Below are positions 1 to 11,812 of a stretch of 64,000 bases of DNA, piece by piece. Source of the DNA: Delphinapterus leucas (lineage: Eukaryota; Chordata; Mammalia; Artiodactyla; Monodontidae); NCBI RefSeq assembly GCF_002288925.2, contig NW_022098069.1, positions 75,709,777-75,773,776 on the forward strand, in the 5' to 3' direction. A program made the position numbers and the translations under genes. The notes under the pieces were generated by a model. That model saw only the letters and a list, made by a program, of their open reading frames with translations, was not told where the DNA came from and did no database searches. Within the stretch, counting starts at the first letter, position 1, and the number at the start of each line of letters is the position of its first letter.

Positions 1-289
1 ATCATTGACACCAGCTACTTATAAATGGAGGGCAAGGGGCAACCCCACATTTGCACCCTCTCCTTCCTCAGTCTGGATGTATTTTGGTTATCCGTAGAAA
101 GCTCCAGGGTTTGCAACTTGCTAAAGCGTTCCCTCAAACACAGATGTGGACTGGGTAGACACGGTGCTTCCTTTGGTAATTTATTCATTCATTCAGCAAA
201 AAATTGTATCCTTCATGTTTTTATTTTCATAAAAACATATTATGATGTTTGGGCATCGTAACGTACTTTAAGAAAGTTTTTTTAACTCT
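1..289. other. Unassigned AT-rich sequence
   Basis: I recognise no gene or repeat here. A 78-codon open frame (25-261, plus) shows no domain and no splice or codon context, and I treat it as chance. Confidence 0.5.
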
Positions 290-735
290 CTCTGGCTGGA
301 GAGAGACGACCCTTGCCAGGGCTAACTGCTTCTAAGAGACGGCAAAGGGCCCAGGCAGGATATGCAAACTAACCAGTCCAGAGCTTCTCTCCTCCATGTG
401 GCCGTATACCTCAGGAGACAATATTCCTCTGCCTTAATCATGCCAGTGCTAGATACCAAACAACTAGGGACCATCCCTATAGCCCAAAGCCCACTGAAAT
501 GATTCAAACTAGTCAGTCTTAAACTGTTCACCTTGCCCTGCCTTGTCTTTCCCAAGGAAAACCCAATAAAAGTTGCTGGACAAGCTCTCCCCCCGCTGCT
601 GCTTCTGCTTCCTGAACAAAACCCAGTGTTCCTCTTATGGCCCTGCATGGCTAGTCATGCCTCTTGTTTCTAGGGGAGCTGTGAATAACAAACTTCTCCT
701 TCAATGGCGTTGACCTCTAAGTGTCATCACTCAGT
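290..735 (+). mobile_element. Possible degraded ERV-type LTR
   Basis: This block is richer in GC than its surroundings and is laid out like a retroviral LTR. A CCAATAAAAG element at 563-572 could be a TATA-like box. It is followed by a C-rich stretch, then about 110 bases later by a GAATAACAAAC stretch (683-693) like a degenerate polyadenylation signal, and a CT-rich tail. I could not define the TG...CA ends or a target site duplication, and no internal viral region is visible. A 108-codon reverse frame (322-648) is not convincing as a gene. The family assignment is inference; another interspersed repeat is possible. Confidence 0.35.
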
Positions 736-740
736 CACCT

Positions 741-2254
741 TTATAAATTAAGAAAAAGCAGAAATATTTCTATGCTATGGCTTTTATAACTGAAGCTACC
801 TGTCCTGTTTTTTTCAGGACATAGGATATTCCTCTGGATATGTAACTGTCTTTTTCTCTCCCATCTGTGGTTTTACTATGGGACCTATTTTCCTCCTTCC
901 TGCCTTTCTCCTTTCCTTCACTTTCTTCCTTCCCCTTCCTTTCTTTCTAAATATTGCTTTGGGTTTACTGAGCCATTTGAATCTGAGGATCAGGGTCGCT
1001 CTTAAATTATGGAAATTCCTGGTGCCAGACACTATAGTCTCTCCTTTAAGCAATGAAATTTCTCAGACTCTGGAGACTTCTAACTTTATAATATTTTTAT
1101 GGACGCAATTTTTCAGTGGTCTTTTCTAGTTTTGGAAAAGGAACTTCTATTTCATAGTTTTGAATCTTTCTTTGCCATGTATTGTGCCATAGTAATCTAG
1201 TATCTAGAAGATCCATTTTGAGTTTTTAAAACAAGGCAAAAGTTCAGAAGCTCAAGCATACTCTTTGCCAAACTTCTTTCAATTCTAAACAAGACTATAA
1301 TTGCAAGAATGAAGGTCCACAGATAGTTGGGGAAAAATTCATTTCCAGAATATAATTTTCCTGAAATAGTTTTTGTAAGAGTTCTTCAGTTTAATGAACT
1401 CACATAATGTAATGCCTAAATTCCTATCTGAGTCATCTATTCCCATATTATACTTTCCCTTATCTATTGCAATTTTGATTTAATCAATATCAACTATGTC
1501 CCTTTGACTTTAAGATGGTATTATTCAAACTCTGATGAATAATGCTCCTAAATTCTTAGTGATTAAAAAAAAAAAATCTGGCTAGGTAACCTTACTACAC
1601 ATGGTTGGATATTTTCCCTGGAATTGCTACCATGGTCATGTGTTTGCTCATTCCTAGAGTGGCTACTTGGCACATACACAGGTTCACTGGGGACAATGAA
1701 AAAAGGATCCCACATCATTCATATCAGTGGAGTTCTATGGAGAGACACAGGTAGATCTCTGGAGTTAATTATTAGTATGTATCAAAGGGTTTGGAGAAAA
1801 TTAGTTGATGAAGGAAGCATTTTCCTGATTGATGAAAAAAAATTCAATTATGCTCATCTATTCTACTAGAAAGTTATGCAGTATATTGTGTAGTTCTTGA
1901 TAAAAATAAAATGAAAGTAGAATGAAAATAAATCTAGAAGTTTTTCACAAACTTTGAGGAAAATGTTTAAAACCAGTACTTCTCTCATCTCAAATACTCA
2001 AGAAATAACTTCTTCAACCTATCTTTGAGTTATCTGCTCAATGATTCATTCATATTATTAAAAAATATCTATGATCTGTACAAGGTAGTATAAGATAGTA
2101 ATTCAAAACAAATATAAGAACAAGCACAAATTCAAAGCAAACATAGGAACAAGCACAAATCGATTCCAAAGCCTGATTTCAGACTTTCAGACTGCCTGAG
2201 ATTTCCATCTTGGTGCTGGTACTTGGTGACCATATATCCCTGAATGACTTTTTT
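741..2254. other. Unassigned stretch with a pyrimidine tract and a small tandem duplication
   Basis: No gene or named repeat is recognised. A polypyrimidine tract lies at about 886-950 and a run of A at about 1566-1577. At 2101-2158 a 29-base unit occurs twice in direct tandem with a few mismatches. The short open frames at 878-1129 and 1624-1869 have no recognisable domains. Confidence 0.5.
2101..2158. repeat. Two-copy tandem duplication, 29-bp unit
   Basis: The units at 2101-2129 and 2130-2158 both begin with attcaaa and end with aacaagcacaa. They differ at about three positions, so this is an old local duplication. Confidence 0.85.
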
Positions 2255-2535
2255 TCTTTTCTTTTTTTAATTATAGTTGCCTTACAGTACTATGTTAGTT
2301 TCAGGTGCACAACATAGTAATTCACTATTTTTGTAGGTTATACTCCATATAAAGTTATTATAAGAGGTTTATGATATTCCCTGTGCTGTATATAACACCC
2401 TTGTAACATTTATTTTATACCTAGTAGTTTGTACCTCTCAGTCCCCTTCACCTCTTTTGCCCCTCCCCTCACCCTTCTTCCCTCTGGTAACCACTAGTTT
2501 GTTCTATCTGTGAATTTCTTTCTGTTTTGTTGTTT
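2255..2535 (-). mobile_element. L1 3' UTR fragment, reverse orientation
   Basis: The sequence is the reverse complement of the mammalian L1 3' end. It shows the blocks 'ttagtttcaggtgcacaaca', 'ccctgtgctgtatata' and the C-rich 'cccctcacccttcttccctc', followed by 'ggtaaccactagtttgttct'. The T-rich left end (about 2250-2270) is the reversed poly(A). It is diverged and heavily 5' truncated, so it has no coding capacity. The same blocks recur in other reversed L1 pieces of the window (11615-11812 and 40427-41154). Confidence 0.8.
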
Positions 2536-2571
2536 GTTTGCCTTTTTAGATTCTGAATGTTTTCTTGAAGC

Positions 2572-2690
2572 TGTTTGTTCCTCAGTTTCCTGACCTGTAA
2601 AATGAGGGTGGTGATAATATTTACCTTGTAGGATTGTTAAAAGATTGTGTGTTAATATATGTAGTACTTTTCCTGGCATATTATAAGTCA
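2572..2690 (+). repeat. MIR SINE fragment
   Basis: This matches the MIR 3' half: 'cctcagtttcctgacctgta' followed by 'aaaatgagggtggtgataat', then 'accttgtaggattgtt' and a degenerate 'cctggcatattataagt'. MIR is an ancient tRNA-derived mammalian SINE. The level of divergence fits, and no target site duplication is expected to survive. Confidence 0.85.
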
Positions 2691-2850
2691 AAGGATCTGC
2701 TTAGTATAATTTAGCCAAAATAATTGTCTAATTTTCTAATTGTCTAATTGTGTTAATTTTTGTTAAACTTTTATTTTCTTGATTAACAAAGATTTATTTT
2801 AATGAATAGTATATACCACCAGCTAATTATTGCTGATAAAACAATAATCA

Positions 2851-3140
2851 GGGCTTCCCTGGGGGCACAGTGGTTAAGAATCCACCTGCAATGCAGGGGA
2901 CATGGGTTCGAGCCCTGGTCTGGGAAGATCCCACATGCCATGGAGCAACTAAGCCTGTGCGCCACAACTACTGAGCCCACATGCCACAACTACTGAAACC
3001 CACACACCTAGAGCCTGTACTCTGCAACAAGAGAAGCTGCCGCAATGAGAAGCCCACACACCGCAAAGAAGAGTAGCCCCAGCGCGCAGCAACGAAGACC
3101 CAACGCAGCCAAAAACAAATTAATTAATTAAATTTAAAAA
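2851..3140 (+). mobile_element. CHR-type tRNA-derived SINE, long form
   Basis: The tRNA-like head starts gggcttccctgggggcacag and carries a pol III A-box-like segment and a B box (gggttcgagccc). The body has the repeated 'ccacaactactga' units of the long cetacean/hippo/ruminant family and ends in 'gaagacccaacgcagcc' plus a taatt-rich tail. It is flanked by an 11-bp duplication, aaaacaataat, at 2838-2848 and 3141-3151, which supports target-primed insertion. It has no coding capacity; open frames across it are incidental. Confidence 0.95.
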
Positions 3141-3151
3141 AAAACAATAAT

Positions 3152-5271
3152 AATAAAACACCTGTAATTCTAGATTTTTCTACATTTCTTTTTCCAGAGT
3201 GTTTCTACATGTAATAACTAGACTGGATGTTTCCACTGGTACTATTCAGTTTGCTTCCTTAGATTATTTTGCTTCTACGTGCATGTTCCTATCTAAACAT
3301 AACATTTTATTCAAAATTTCCCAATTTTCCCAATTTTCATAATTTTCTGACTAGAACAATTGATCTGTAGCCTGTTTGGGGAGTAGGCAAGTCACCTGTA
3401 GCTCAGACAGGAAGGGGGTTCAAACTTACAGGTTTCATTTTGCTCCCTGCAAAACCTGAGGGGAAAAACTCCACCCTCATATATTAAAGAAAAGATAGGT
3501 TAAGTAGAACTGATTAAATACATCAAGAATGTAGCATATTTAGGCTGTAGAGAAGCAGTATTGACAATTCCAGGCAGCTGCCCCGGCTTCCCCAGCACAC
3601 TCCCCGCCTTCTCCGGCCCTGACATCAGTGACTACTTACTCCCAGTTAAGGGTCATCATGCCCTTCTACTTCCTAAAGTGTTAAGTAAAGGGCTTTCCAA
3701 TCCTAGAGTATTTGCATTTTAATAAGGAGCTACTGAAGATTGAAAAACCTTTAGGACTTAAAACAATTCTAATATTGCAAGGTGAGGCACTTGCGATTTA
3801 ATTCACAGTAAAACAAAATTCACGATGTGGTTAGGTGCATAATTTAACCTTGTGCAATGCCAATCCCATCTGAGCAAAAAGGAAAATGAGGGACTTGATA
3901 ATACTTCAAGGTTGCTTTTATTTCAGTCTCTGTAAATGGCCTACATCATGTATCAGGAAAAACAAATGTTCTTTCCCAAACCATTTTATTGAAATTTTAC
4001 TCCAGCTAAGTTTTCTGTACTAAATTATATATTTGTAAACAGGGACTAACAATCATGTATCCACACAGAGTATAGCATGCTCTCATTTTCTCTTCTATGT
4101 CTGAGAGCGTAGACTGTTTGGTGCCCTGTCAGTAATCTGTCCAAACACCACAATAAGTAAACCGGCAATACGCACCTTGGTGCAGACTTGTCTTTGAAAT
4201 ACAGATTACTAATTGTCTGGAAGGAGAAATACCTGCTATTATCTTCCTTGAAAAAAGATTTCAAGCGCTAAATAATTCAAATATAAATGCCTTGCTTATG
4301 CTTGATCTAGTCTTTAAAAAATGACATGCTCTTATAAGTTCCATTGAGGTTTAGGGGAATGAAACAGATGACAAGTAATGAGGAGAAACTAAAAACACCA
4401 TAGAAGGAGAAAGTGAATTCCAAATGAGTATTGTAAATTAAAGAGAGTTGTACTTTTAAAAGGAATGAAGAAGAATATCAATAATAAAAATGGTTATATA
4501 AGTAGGAAAGACAAACTATATAATGTTTTATAAAGATTACATATAAACTAAAGAGAAAAATTTTGAGGCATAGAATAAAGCACTTCTATTTATGTAAGAT
4601 ACAATTTTATTAATATTTCATTGCTTAAACAATGAAAAATGATACTTGATGTGCTCTAATGAGGTTGATCTAATTGTTGTTTAGACGATGGATCTCATGA
4701 AGATAATTTTATACAATATCCAGATCTGATAGCAATGCTGTTAGAAAAACCACTTGATATTTATATGCTCTAAATTCAGGGTTGCTGAAGATTAAGAACA
4801 GTTAAGGGTGATGTTGTTTAGAGATATTTAAATAAAAGAATCATCTGGATGTAAAGAAAGGTGAAGTCTTCATTAGTAACTAACCAGGTCCCACCAGGAA
4901 ACCATGGTAGAGCAGTTATGCTAGGATTGGCCTTATTCAAGTACAAGGTATGAGATGGCTTCAGGTAACTATGAGATACTTTCAGTTCCCTTCCAATGAA
5001 CTAGGATGAGAGTTTTTTCATGGAAAACTATAAAAATAATTTTGGAGTGACTTTTCATTTTTCTACGTAAAATGATGAGACATCAGAAAATATCTGTATA
5101 TAATTTTTGGCTCTGATGTACAGCTAAGTTTGTAAAACTGAAAGAGAGATTTCTGGTTGTTTTCCAAACTTAACCCATTTTACACGTATGGCTACTAAAA
5201 TTGAAGAAACTTATTTTTCTTGCCAAATGGTATGATTTGCGGTCACCAGTTAAGTAAGATGTTTTAAATAT
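3152..5271. other. Unassigned AT-rich stretch
   Basis: No gene or named repeat is recognised over about 2.1 kb. A short patch at about 3575-3625 is richer in C and G. The 72-codon frame at 4046-4264 (minus) has no recognisable feature. Confidence 0.5.
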
Positions 5272-5280
5272 AGTTAAGTA

Positions 5281-5474
5281 GGGCTTCCCTGGTGGCGCAG
5301 TGGTTGAGAGTCCACCTGCCGATGCAGGGCACGCGGGTTCGTGCCCCGGTCCGGGAAGATCCCACATGCTGCAGAGCGGCTGGGCCCGTGAGCCATGGCC
5401 GCTGAGCCTGCGCGTCCAGAGCCTGTGCTCTGCAACGGGAGAGGCCACACCAGTGAGAGGCCCGCATACCGCAA

Positions 5475-5505
<31 letters not shown>

Positions 5506-5509
5506 ACAC
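5281..5509 (+). mobile_element. CHR-type SINE, short (cetacean) form
   Basis: The head carries the A box tggcgcagtgg (5293-5303) and the B box ggttcgtgccc (5336-5346). The body holds the 'ggctgggcccgtgagccatg' segment and ends at 'gcccgcataccgcaa', followed by an (ataa)n tail. Compared with the long form it lacks the 3' 'gaagacccaacgcagcc' region. A 9-bp flank, agttaagta (5272-5280), is repeated with one mismatch at 5510-5518. Several long open frames here are SINE shadows. Confidence 0.95.
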
Positions 5510-5519
5510 AGTTCAGTAT

Positions 5520-6190
5520 TTCTAAGCAATTGCAAACAGTGAAAATAAGTTATTTCAATTAATGTTCACATATGAAACGCTTTTTACTTTTGAAAATATT
5601 TTTGATTATGTAAATGAGTTTATAGTTTGATTTTTATTATTTTAAAGTTCTAAGGAAAATGGCAATGAAAAACAAGTAGCCACAATTTTTGTCCTGGGCA
5701 TTTATAAACAAATTTTATCCTTTCAACCTTTAGAATACATTTCTTAGGAAAGCAAGCTAATACCACTTTCATTTATATATCCCTTCTAGGTATTTCTTAT
5801 AGCCAGTAATAACATCCGCCAAATTTACTAAATTTTACTAAAAGAACAGTATTATGTATTCCAGGGCATCTATTACTTTACTTAAGTGAAATGTGATAAA
5901 AATGAATTCCTCACAGGACTTCTGAATTAAAATCCTGCATCCAATCATATTACTCACCTGATGACAGTGTTCTGAGCCAATCCCATTATTTAATTAACAG
6001 TCCATGCTGGCCAGATCCTCTATCAGTGTCTGCAGTACCCTCAGGTTCTTGAAAATCAGCCAGGTTGAGAACAAGAACTTTGTATTAGTTTAACTATGGC
6101 ACTTATCTGACTGGATTTTAATTGTTTAGTTGTTTTTCTGAGTTCCTGATAAAACTTATTCATTGGGCAAGAAATGATTTCATCTTGTTC
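5520..6190. other. Unassigned AT-rich stretch
   Basis: I see no gene, RNA or recognisable repeat here. Confidence 0.5.
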
Positions 6191-6199
6191 TCCATTAAA

Positions 6200-6268
6200 C
6201 CTGTTCTACTTGCTGTTGAAACTGACACATAATAGGTGTCCAATAAATCTGTTAAATAAATGGAAGTG
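6200..6268 (+). repeat. L2/MIR 3'-end remnant
   Basis: The segment 'cacataataggtgtccaata' followed by aatctgttaaataaatgg matches the shared 3' end of L2 and MIR elements (cacatagtaggtgctcaataaatg type). It is too short to choose between the two families. Confidence 0.6.
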
Positions 6269-8185
6269 TTTTTCCCCAACATAATAAAAGATGAAGGAGA
6301 AAGGTAATCTATTTGTGAAAACACACAGGAGTTTTCAGCCACATGCGTGGGGGCACATCAGGAGCAACAGAGACCCACAGAAATGCTAAGTAAACAGGTA
6401 ACAAATCTGTAGGAAAAAAGATACATTTTCAGAGTTAAATTTTAAACTTAGATAGGATTGGGCAGGTACACAAGGCAGTTTCAACGTTGTTGATAATGTT
6501 TAATTCTTAATTTGGACAGTGGGTTTATGGTTGTTTAATTTGCTGTTATTTTGTATAATTTACATAAATGCAGCTTAAATTATTTTGTATGTGTGTAACA
6601 GTACAAATATTTTTTTAAGAAAAATATAAAGTATCATAATCTTTTCTGCCTTGAAAGCATTAATTATACCAAAAGCCTGTAAGCAATGTATAGCCAATTT
6701 AGACCAGAAATTTTTCTGATCAGGGAGAAAGTCACTGTCAGAAGGTGGCAGTGTAGCACTTTCTTTCCTAAATGAAATGAACTAGCTTTAAAAATACTGA
6801 AATGTAGCCCTTTCCAGATGCAAACCTCAGGGCCACATTCAGTCCTGCAACTTACTTCTCATTGTTGGGTATGTCTCATTAGGAGATTAACTGCTTAAAA
6901 TGCAATGCTAATATGAAAGTTTTAATTGGGAAATTCTGTGCATCTTATATTCATCTTAAGTACCTTTATCTAAAATTCCAGTTTCTTTTTTATGATGTAT
7001 GGCATTTCCCAATGTTGCACACTATTTCTATCTATAGAAAATAAATTGTATATGGGATAATAGTGAGCTTTATTATTTTAGATATGTCAAAATACTGTTC
7101 AAATTTCTTATGTAATTATTTAATGCACAGCTTTAATGAAAACAAAATGTACATCCTTAGACATTTATTATGAAGTAAAAACCTTTGGCAAACATTAAAG
7201 TATAATTGAGTAAGAAAAATAAATCTACACAGTAGAAACCAAGATTTCAAATTTGGTGCCCTATAAGGTAAGGAATTGGATGTATCTGGTTGTAACATAT
7301 ATCAGAAAGAAAAATGATTCACACCTTTTTCTAGGACTCAACATTGTATATTAATAGAAAACAATCAGGAAAAAGTAAGACTATAATGGAGTAATATCAT
7401 GTCATTTATTAAAATGCTTTGTTCAAAACATATATGAGCACATAGACAGGAATATGGATTGCAGTTTTTAACATTTAGTTAAGTCATCTTTTTAATGTAT
7501 TTATTTATCGTGTATAAACATTTGAAAAACTGATCACTCTTCAACCAGTAGGCACATTTACTTTTAAAACTGTAAAAGCAATTTTCTTTTAAGAGGGCTC
7601 TAGCCATTCTGGTCTCGATATATATTTTATAATTGTATGATTTTATTGGTGTTAAGAATATACATTTCGTTTAAAAACAATAATTTAATCATACTCATAG
7701 TTATGTTTGTTGAAATTTGCAGTCATAGAATATTTTCACTTGTTCTTAATATAAGTCATGAACATTTTTAACAACGTAAGCTGCATAAAGCATAAAACTG
7801 GACTTTTGAAATGTTCATACTGGTCAAATTTTACATATCTTTGTATAACAGAAGAAATTATTTTTGCATTTTGTATTTTGTGTTTTGTGGAGGAATACTA
7901 TTTTCATTTAGCTTTGTTTAACTTTTTTTCTCATGGTAGTTTTATTAATAGGCCATTTTTATGGATGTGGTCAAAGGTAACACATAGTCCGTGCCCTCTA
8001 AGAGTAATGTTTATGAGGTAATCAACAGAGAGAACAAACAATGAGTAATTGTGCACTGGTCTTAGGTCTACTGACATGAGAGGACAGGAGCAAGAAGAAC
8101 AACAGAAAAGTTTATTGGGAGAAGCGTATATGTGAATTATGATTCTTCAATTTCAACATTAGTAAGGTCTCTCTTATTAGTACAA
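6269..8185. other. Unassigned AT-rich stretch
   Basis: There is about 1.9 kb of very AT-rich DNA with no recognised repeat or gene. The 87-codon frame at 7758-8021 is low complexity and has no domain. Confidence 0.5.
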
Positions 8186-10690
8186 AATAAGCTTCTTATT
8201 TAAATTCCTAGAAGTGTATAATCTACCAAGAATGAATCAGAAGAAATAGATAACATGAACAGACCAGTTACCAGTAATGAAGTTGAATCAGTAATTTAAA
8301 AAACAAAAAACCAAAGAAACTCCCAACAAACAAAAGTCCAGCACCAGACATTTTCACAGGTGAATTCTACCGAGCATTTAGAAAAGGGCTAACACCTATC
8401 CTTCTCAAACTATTACAAAAAAATGCAGAGGAAGGAATGCTTCTGAACTCATTCTATGAACCCAGTATCATCCTGGTACCAAAACCAGACATAAATATCA
8501 CAGGAAAAGAAAATTATAAGCCAGTATCACTGATGAACATGGATGCAAGTATCCTCAACAAAATATTAGCAAACTGAGTTCAACAATACATTAAAAAGAC
8601 CATACACCATGATCGAGCAGGATTTACGCCAGGGATGCAAGGATGGTTTATTATCCATGAATCAATCAAGGTGATAAACCACATTAATGCATTGAAGAAT
8701 AAAAATCATATGATGATCTCAGTAGAGGCGAAAAATGCTTTTGACGCAATTCAACATTCATTTATGATAAAAACTCTCAACAAAGTGGATGTAGAGGCAC
8801 CATACCTCAAGGTGAAAAAGGACATATATGACAAGGCCGCAGGTAACATCATACTCAAAGGTGAAAAGCTGAAAGCATTTCCTCTAAGTCAGGACCAAGA
8901 CAAGGTTGCCCACTCTCACCACTTATGTCCAACATAGTATTGGAAGTCCTAGTCACAGCAATCAGACAAGAAAAAGAAATTAAAGGAATCCAAATAGGAA
9001 AGCAAGATGTAAAACTGTCATTATTTGCAAATGACACGATACTATATGTAGAAAATCCTAAAGACACCATGAAAAAATTGCTAGAACTCAAATGAATTTG
9101 GTAAAGTTGCAGCATCCAAATTTTTATATGGAAATCTCTTGGGTTTCTGTATACTAACAAACTATCAAAAAGAGAAATTAAAAAACAATTCCATTCACAA
9201 TTGTGTCAAAACAAATAAAATACCTGGGAATAAATCTAACTAAGGAGGTAAAAGACCTGTACTCACAAAACTATAACACATTGATGACAGAAATTGAAGA
9301 TAACACAAACAGACGGAAAGATATAACATGCTCATGCATTGGAAGAATTAATATTGTTAAAATGACCATACTACCCAAGGCAATTTACAGATTCAGTGCA
9401 ATCCCTATCAAAATACCAGGGGAATTTTTTACAAAACTGGAACAAATAATTCTAAAATTTATAGAGAAACACAAAAGACCCTGGATAGCCAAAACAATCT
9501 TAAGAAAGAAGAACAAAACAGGAGGGATCATGCTTCCTGACTTCTGACCATACTACAAAGCTACAGTCATCAAAATAGTATGGTACTGGCACAAAACCAG
9601 TCACATAGATGAGTAGAACAGAATAGAAATAAACCTTATGGTCAATTAATCTATGACAAAGGAGGCAAGAATATGCAATGGAGAAAAGACAGCCTCTTCA
9701 ATAAGTGGTGCTGGGAAAACTGGACAGCTACATGTAAAAGAATGAAATTAGAACACTCCCTAACATCATACACAAAAATAAACTCAAATTGGATTAAAGA
9801 CCTAAATGTAAGGTCAGACACTATAAAACTCTTTGACATAAATCACAGCAAGATCTTTTTTTGGCCCATCTCCTAGAGTAATGAAAATAAAAATAAAAAT
9901 AAACAAATGGGACCTAATTAAACTTCAAATCTTTTGCAAGGCAAAGGAAACCATAAACAAGATGAAAAGACAAGCCTCAGAATGGGATTAAATATTTGCA
10001 GGTGAAGCAATTTACAAAGAATTAATCTCCAAAATATACAAACAGTTCATGCAGCTCAATATCAAAAAAACTAACAACCCAATCCAAAAATGGACAGAAG
10101 ACCTAAATAGACATTTCTCCAAAGAAGATATACAGATTGCCAACAAACACATGAAAGGATGCTCAACATCACTAATCATTAGAGAAATGCAAATCAAAAC
10201 TACAATGAGGTATCACCTCACACTGGTCAGAACGGCCATCATCAAAAATCTACAAACAATAAATGCTGGAGAGGGTGTGGAGAAAAGGGAACCCTCTTGC
10301 ACTGTTGGTGGGAATGTGAATGGGTACAGCCACTATGGAGAACAGTATGGAGGTTCCTTAAGAAACTAAAAATAGAGCTACCATATGATCCAGCAATTCC
10401 ACTCCTGGGTATATATCCGGAGAAAACCATAATTTGAAAAGATACGTGCACCCCAATGTTCATTGCAGCACTATTTTCAATAGCCAGGACATGGAAGAAA
10501 CCTAAATGCCCATCGACAGATGAATGGATAAAGAAGATGTGGTACATATATACAATGGAATATTAGCCTAAAAGAGAATGAAATAATGCCATTTGCAGCA
10601 ACACAGATGGATCTAGAGATTGTCATACTGTGTGAAGTAAGTCAGACAGAGAAAGACAAGTATCATATGATATTGCTTATATGTGGAATC
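8186..10690 (+). pseudogene. L1 ORF2 remnant (reverse transcriptase and C-terminal domain), dead
   Basis: ORF2 normally supplies the endonuclease and reverse transcriptase used in target-primed reverse transcription. Only the RT and C-terminal parts remain. Recognisable protein segments include [12 protein letters not shown] (8731-8766), [19 protein letters not shown] (9215-9271) and GGIMLPDF (9524-9547). A further stretch of similarity (10069-10369) lies in the C-terminal half. The copy is broken by stops, for example the TGA in gcaaactgagttc near 8575, one near 9093 and one at 9545, and by frameshifts. The acidic motif that is normally FADD reads FAND at about 9025-9036, which removes a catalytic aspartate. 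No function is possible. Confidence 0.9.
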
Positions 10691-11033
10691 TAAAAAAGTG
10701 GTACAAATGAAGTTATTTACAAACCAGAAACAGAGTCACAGATGTAGCAAAGAAACTTATGGTTACCAATGGGGACAAGGTGGGGGGAGGGATAAATTAG
10801 GAGTTTGGGACTGACATGTACACACTACTATATGTAAAATAGATAACTGATTAGGACCTACTGTAGAGCACAGGGAACTTTGCTCAGTACTCTGTAATGG
10901 CCTACATCAGAAAAGAACCTAAAAAAGAGTGCATATATGTATATGTATAACTGATTCACTTCGCTGTACAGCAGAAACTAACACAACATTGTAAATCAAC
11001 TATACGTCAATAAAAATTAATTAAAAAAAAAGA
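8186..11033 (+). mobile_element. 5'-truncated L1 (ORF2 3' part and 3' UTR)
   Basis: This is a LINE-1 copy of about 2.85 kb that begins inside the ORF2 reverse-transcriptase region and continues through the ORF2 C-terminus. The 3' UTR (about 10690-11020) contains 'gagcacagggaactttgctc' and 'tcgctgtacagcagaaac' and ends in 'caataaaaattaatt' plus an A run. ORF1, the 5' UTR and the endonuclease domain are absent, as is typical of incomplete reverse transcription. I could not find a clear target site duplication. Its right edge abuts an older L1 fragment. Similarity to the L1 consensus looks moderate, so it is neither the youngest nor the oldest L1 here. Confidence 0.92.
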
Positions 11034-11035
11034 AT

Positions 11036-11425
11036 GAGTATCATTAAAAAGAACACAAACAACAAGTGTTGGCAAAGATGTGGAGAAAAGGGAATTCTCA
11101 TGCAATGTTGGTGGAAATGTGAAGTGGTGCAGCCACTAGGAATAGGGAGATTCCTCAAAAAATTCAAAGTAGAAATATCATACAATCCAGCAATTCCAAT
11201 TCTGGTATTCATTCAAAGAAAATGAAAACACTAATTTGAAAAGATATATTCAGTCCAGTGGTCATTGTAGCATATTTTTTTTTCAATAGCCAATATATGG
11301 AGGCACCCTCAGTGCCCATCAATAGGTGAATGGATAAAGAAGCTGTGGTATATATACATATATACAATGGAATATTAGCCATAAAAAAGAATGAAATATT
11401 GCCATTTGTGACAATATGGATGTGT
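11036..11425 (+). mobile_element. Older L1 fragment (ORF2 C-terminal region)
   Basis: Immediately after the previous L1, the sequence restarts at an earlier point of the L1 consensus. Blocks include 'atcattaaaaagaacacaaa', 'tgtggagaaaagggaattct', 'caatggaatattagccata' and 'gaatgaaatattgccatttg'. It overlaps the same consensus segment as about 10235-10615, so it is a separate copy, more diverged and without a 3' UTR. The two copies may be a nested insertion or a local duplication. Confidence 0.85.
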
Positions 11426-11614
11426 TTTGTTTTTGTTTTGATTTTTGTTTCATTTTCCTAACCTTTTACTATTTCTAATACAGACATATAAAATGATGTT
11501 AGGAATATCACAATGTAAGATTAAACCAGTTTGGATATCACTTCTTGTTTTTCTGACTATTGCTAGTCAGAACTTTCATAGTTATAAATGCTAAACAATA
11601 TTATGGGAAGTATA

Positions 11615-11812
11615 CCCTCCGTTATTTTATTTTTTCTTTTCCATTATGGTTTATTGCAAGATATTGAACATAGTTCTCTGTGCTATACAGTAGGACCTTG
11701 TTGTTTATTTTATGTATACTAGTTTGTGTCTGCTAATCCCAAACTCCTAATTTATTCCTCTCCCACCCCCTTTCCCCTTTGGTAACTATAAGTTTCTTTT
11801 CTATGTTAGCCT
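11615..11812 (-). mobile_element. L1 3' UTR fragment, reverse orientation
   Basis: The reversed L1 3' UTR is seen through 'ttccattatggtttattgca', 'ctctgtgctatacagtagga', 'ccttgttgtttatttt' and a C-rich 'ctcccaccccctttcccctt'. It lies opposite to the L1 pieces at 8186-11425. The gap 11426-11614 is AT-rich and unassigned. Confidence 0.82.

Noticed and set aside
886..950. Polypyrimidine tract considered as a splice acceptor
   Set aside because: No exon-like open frame with a donor site follows, and similar tracts occur at 17308-17376 and 20915-21022 without exon context.
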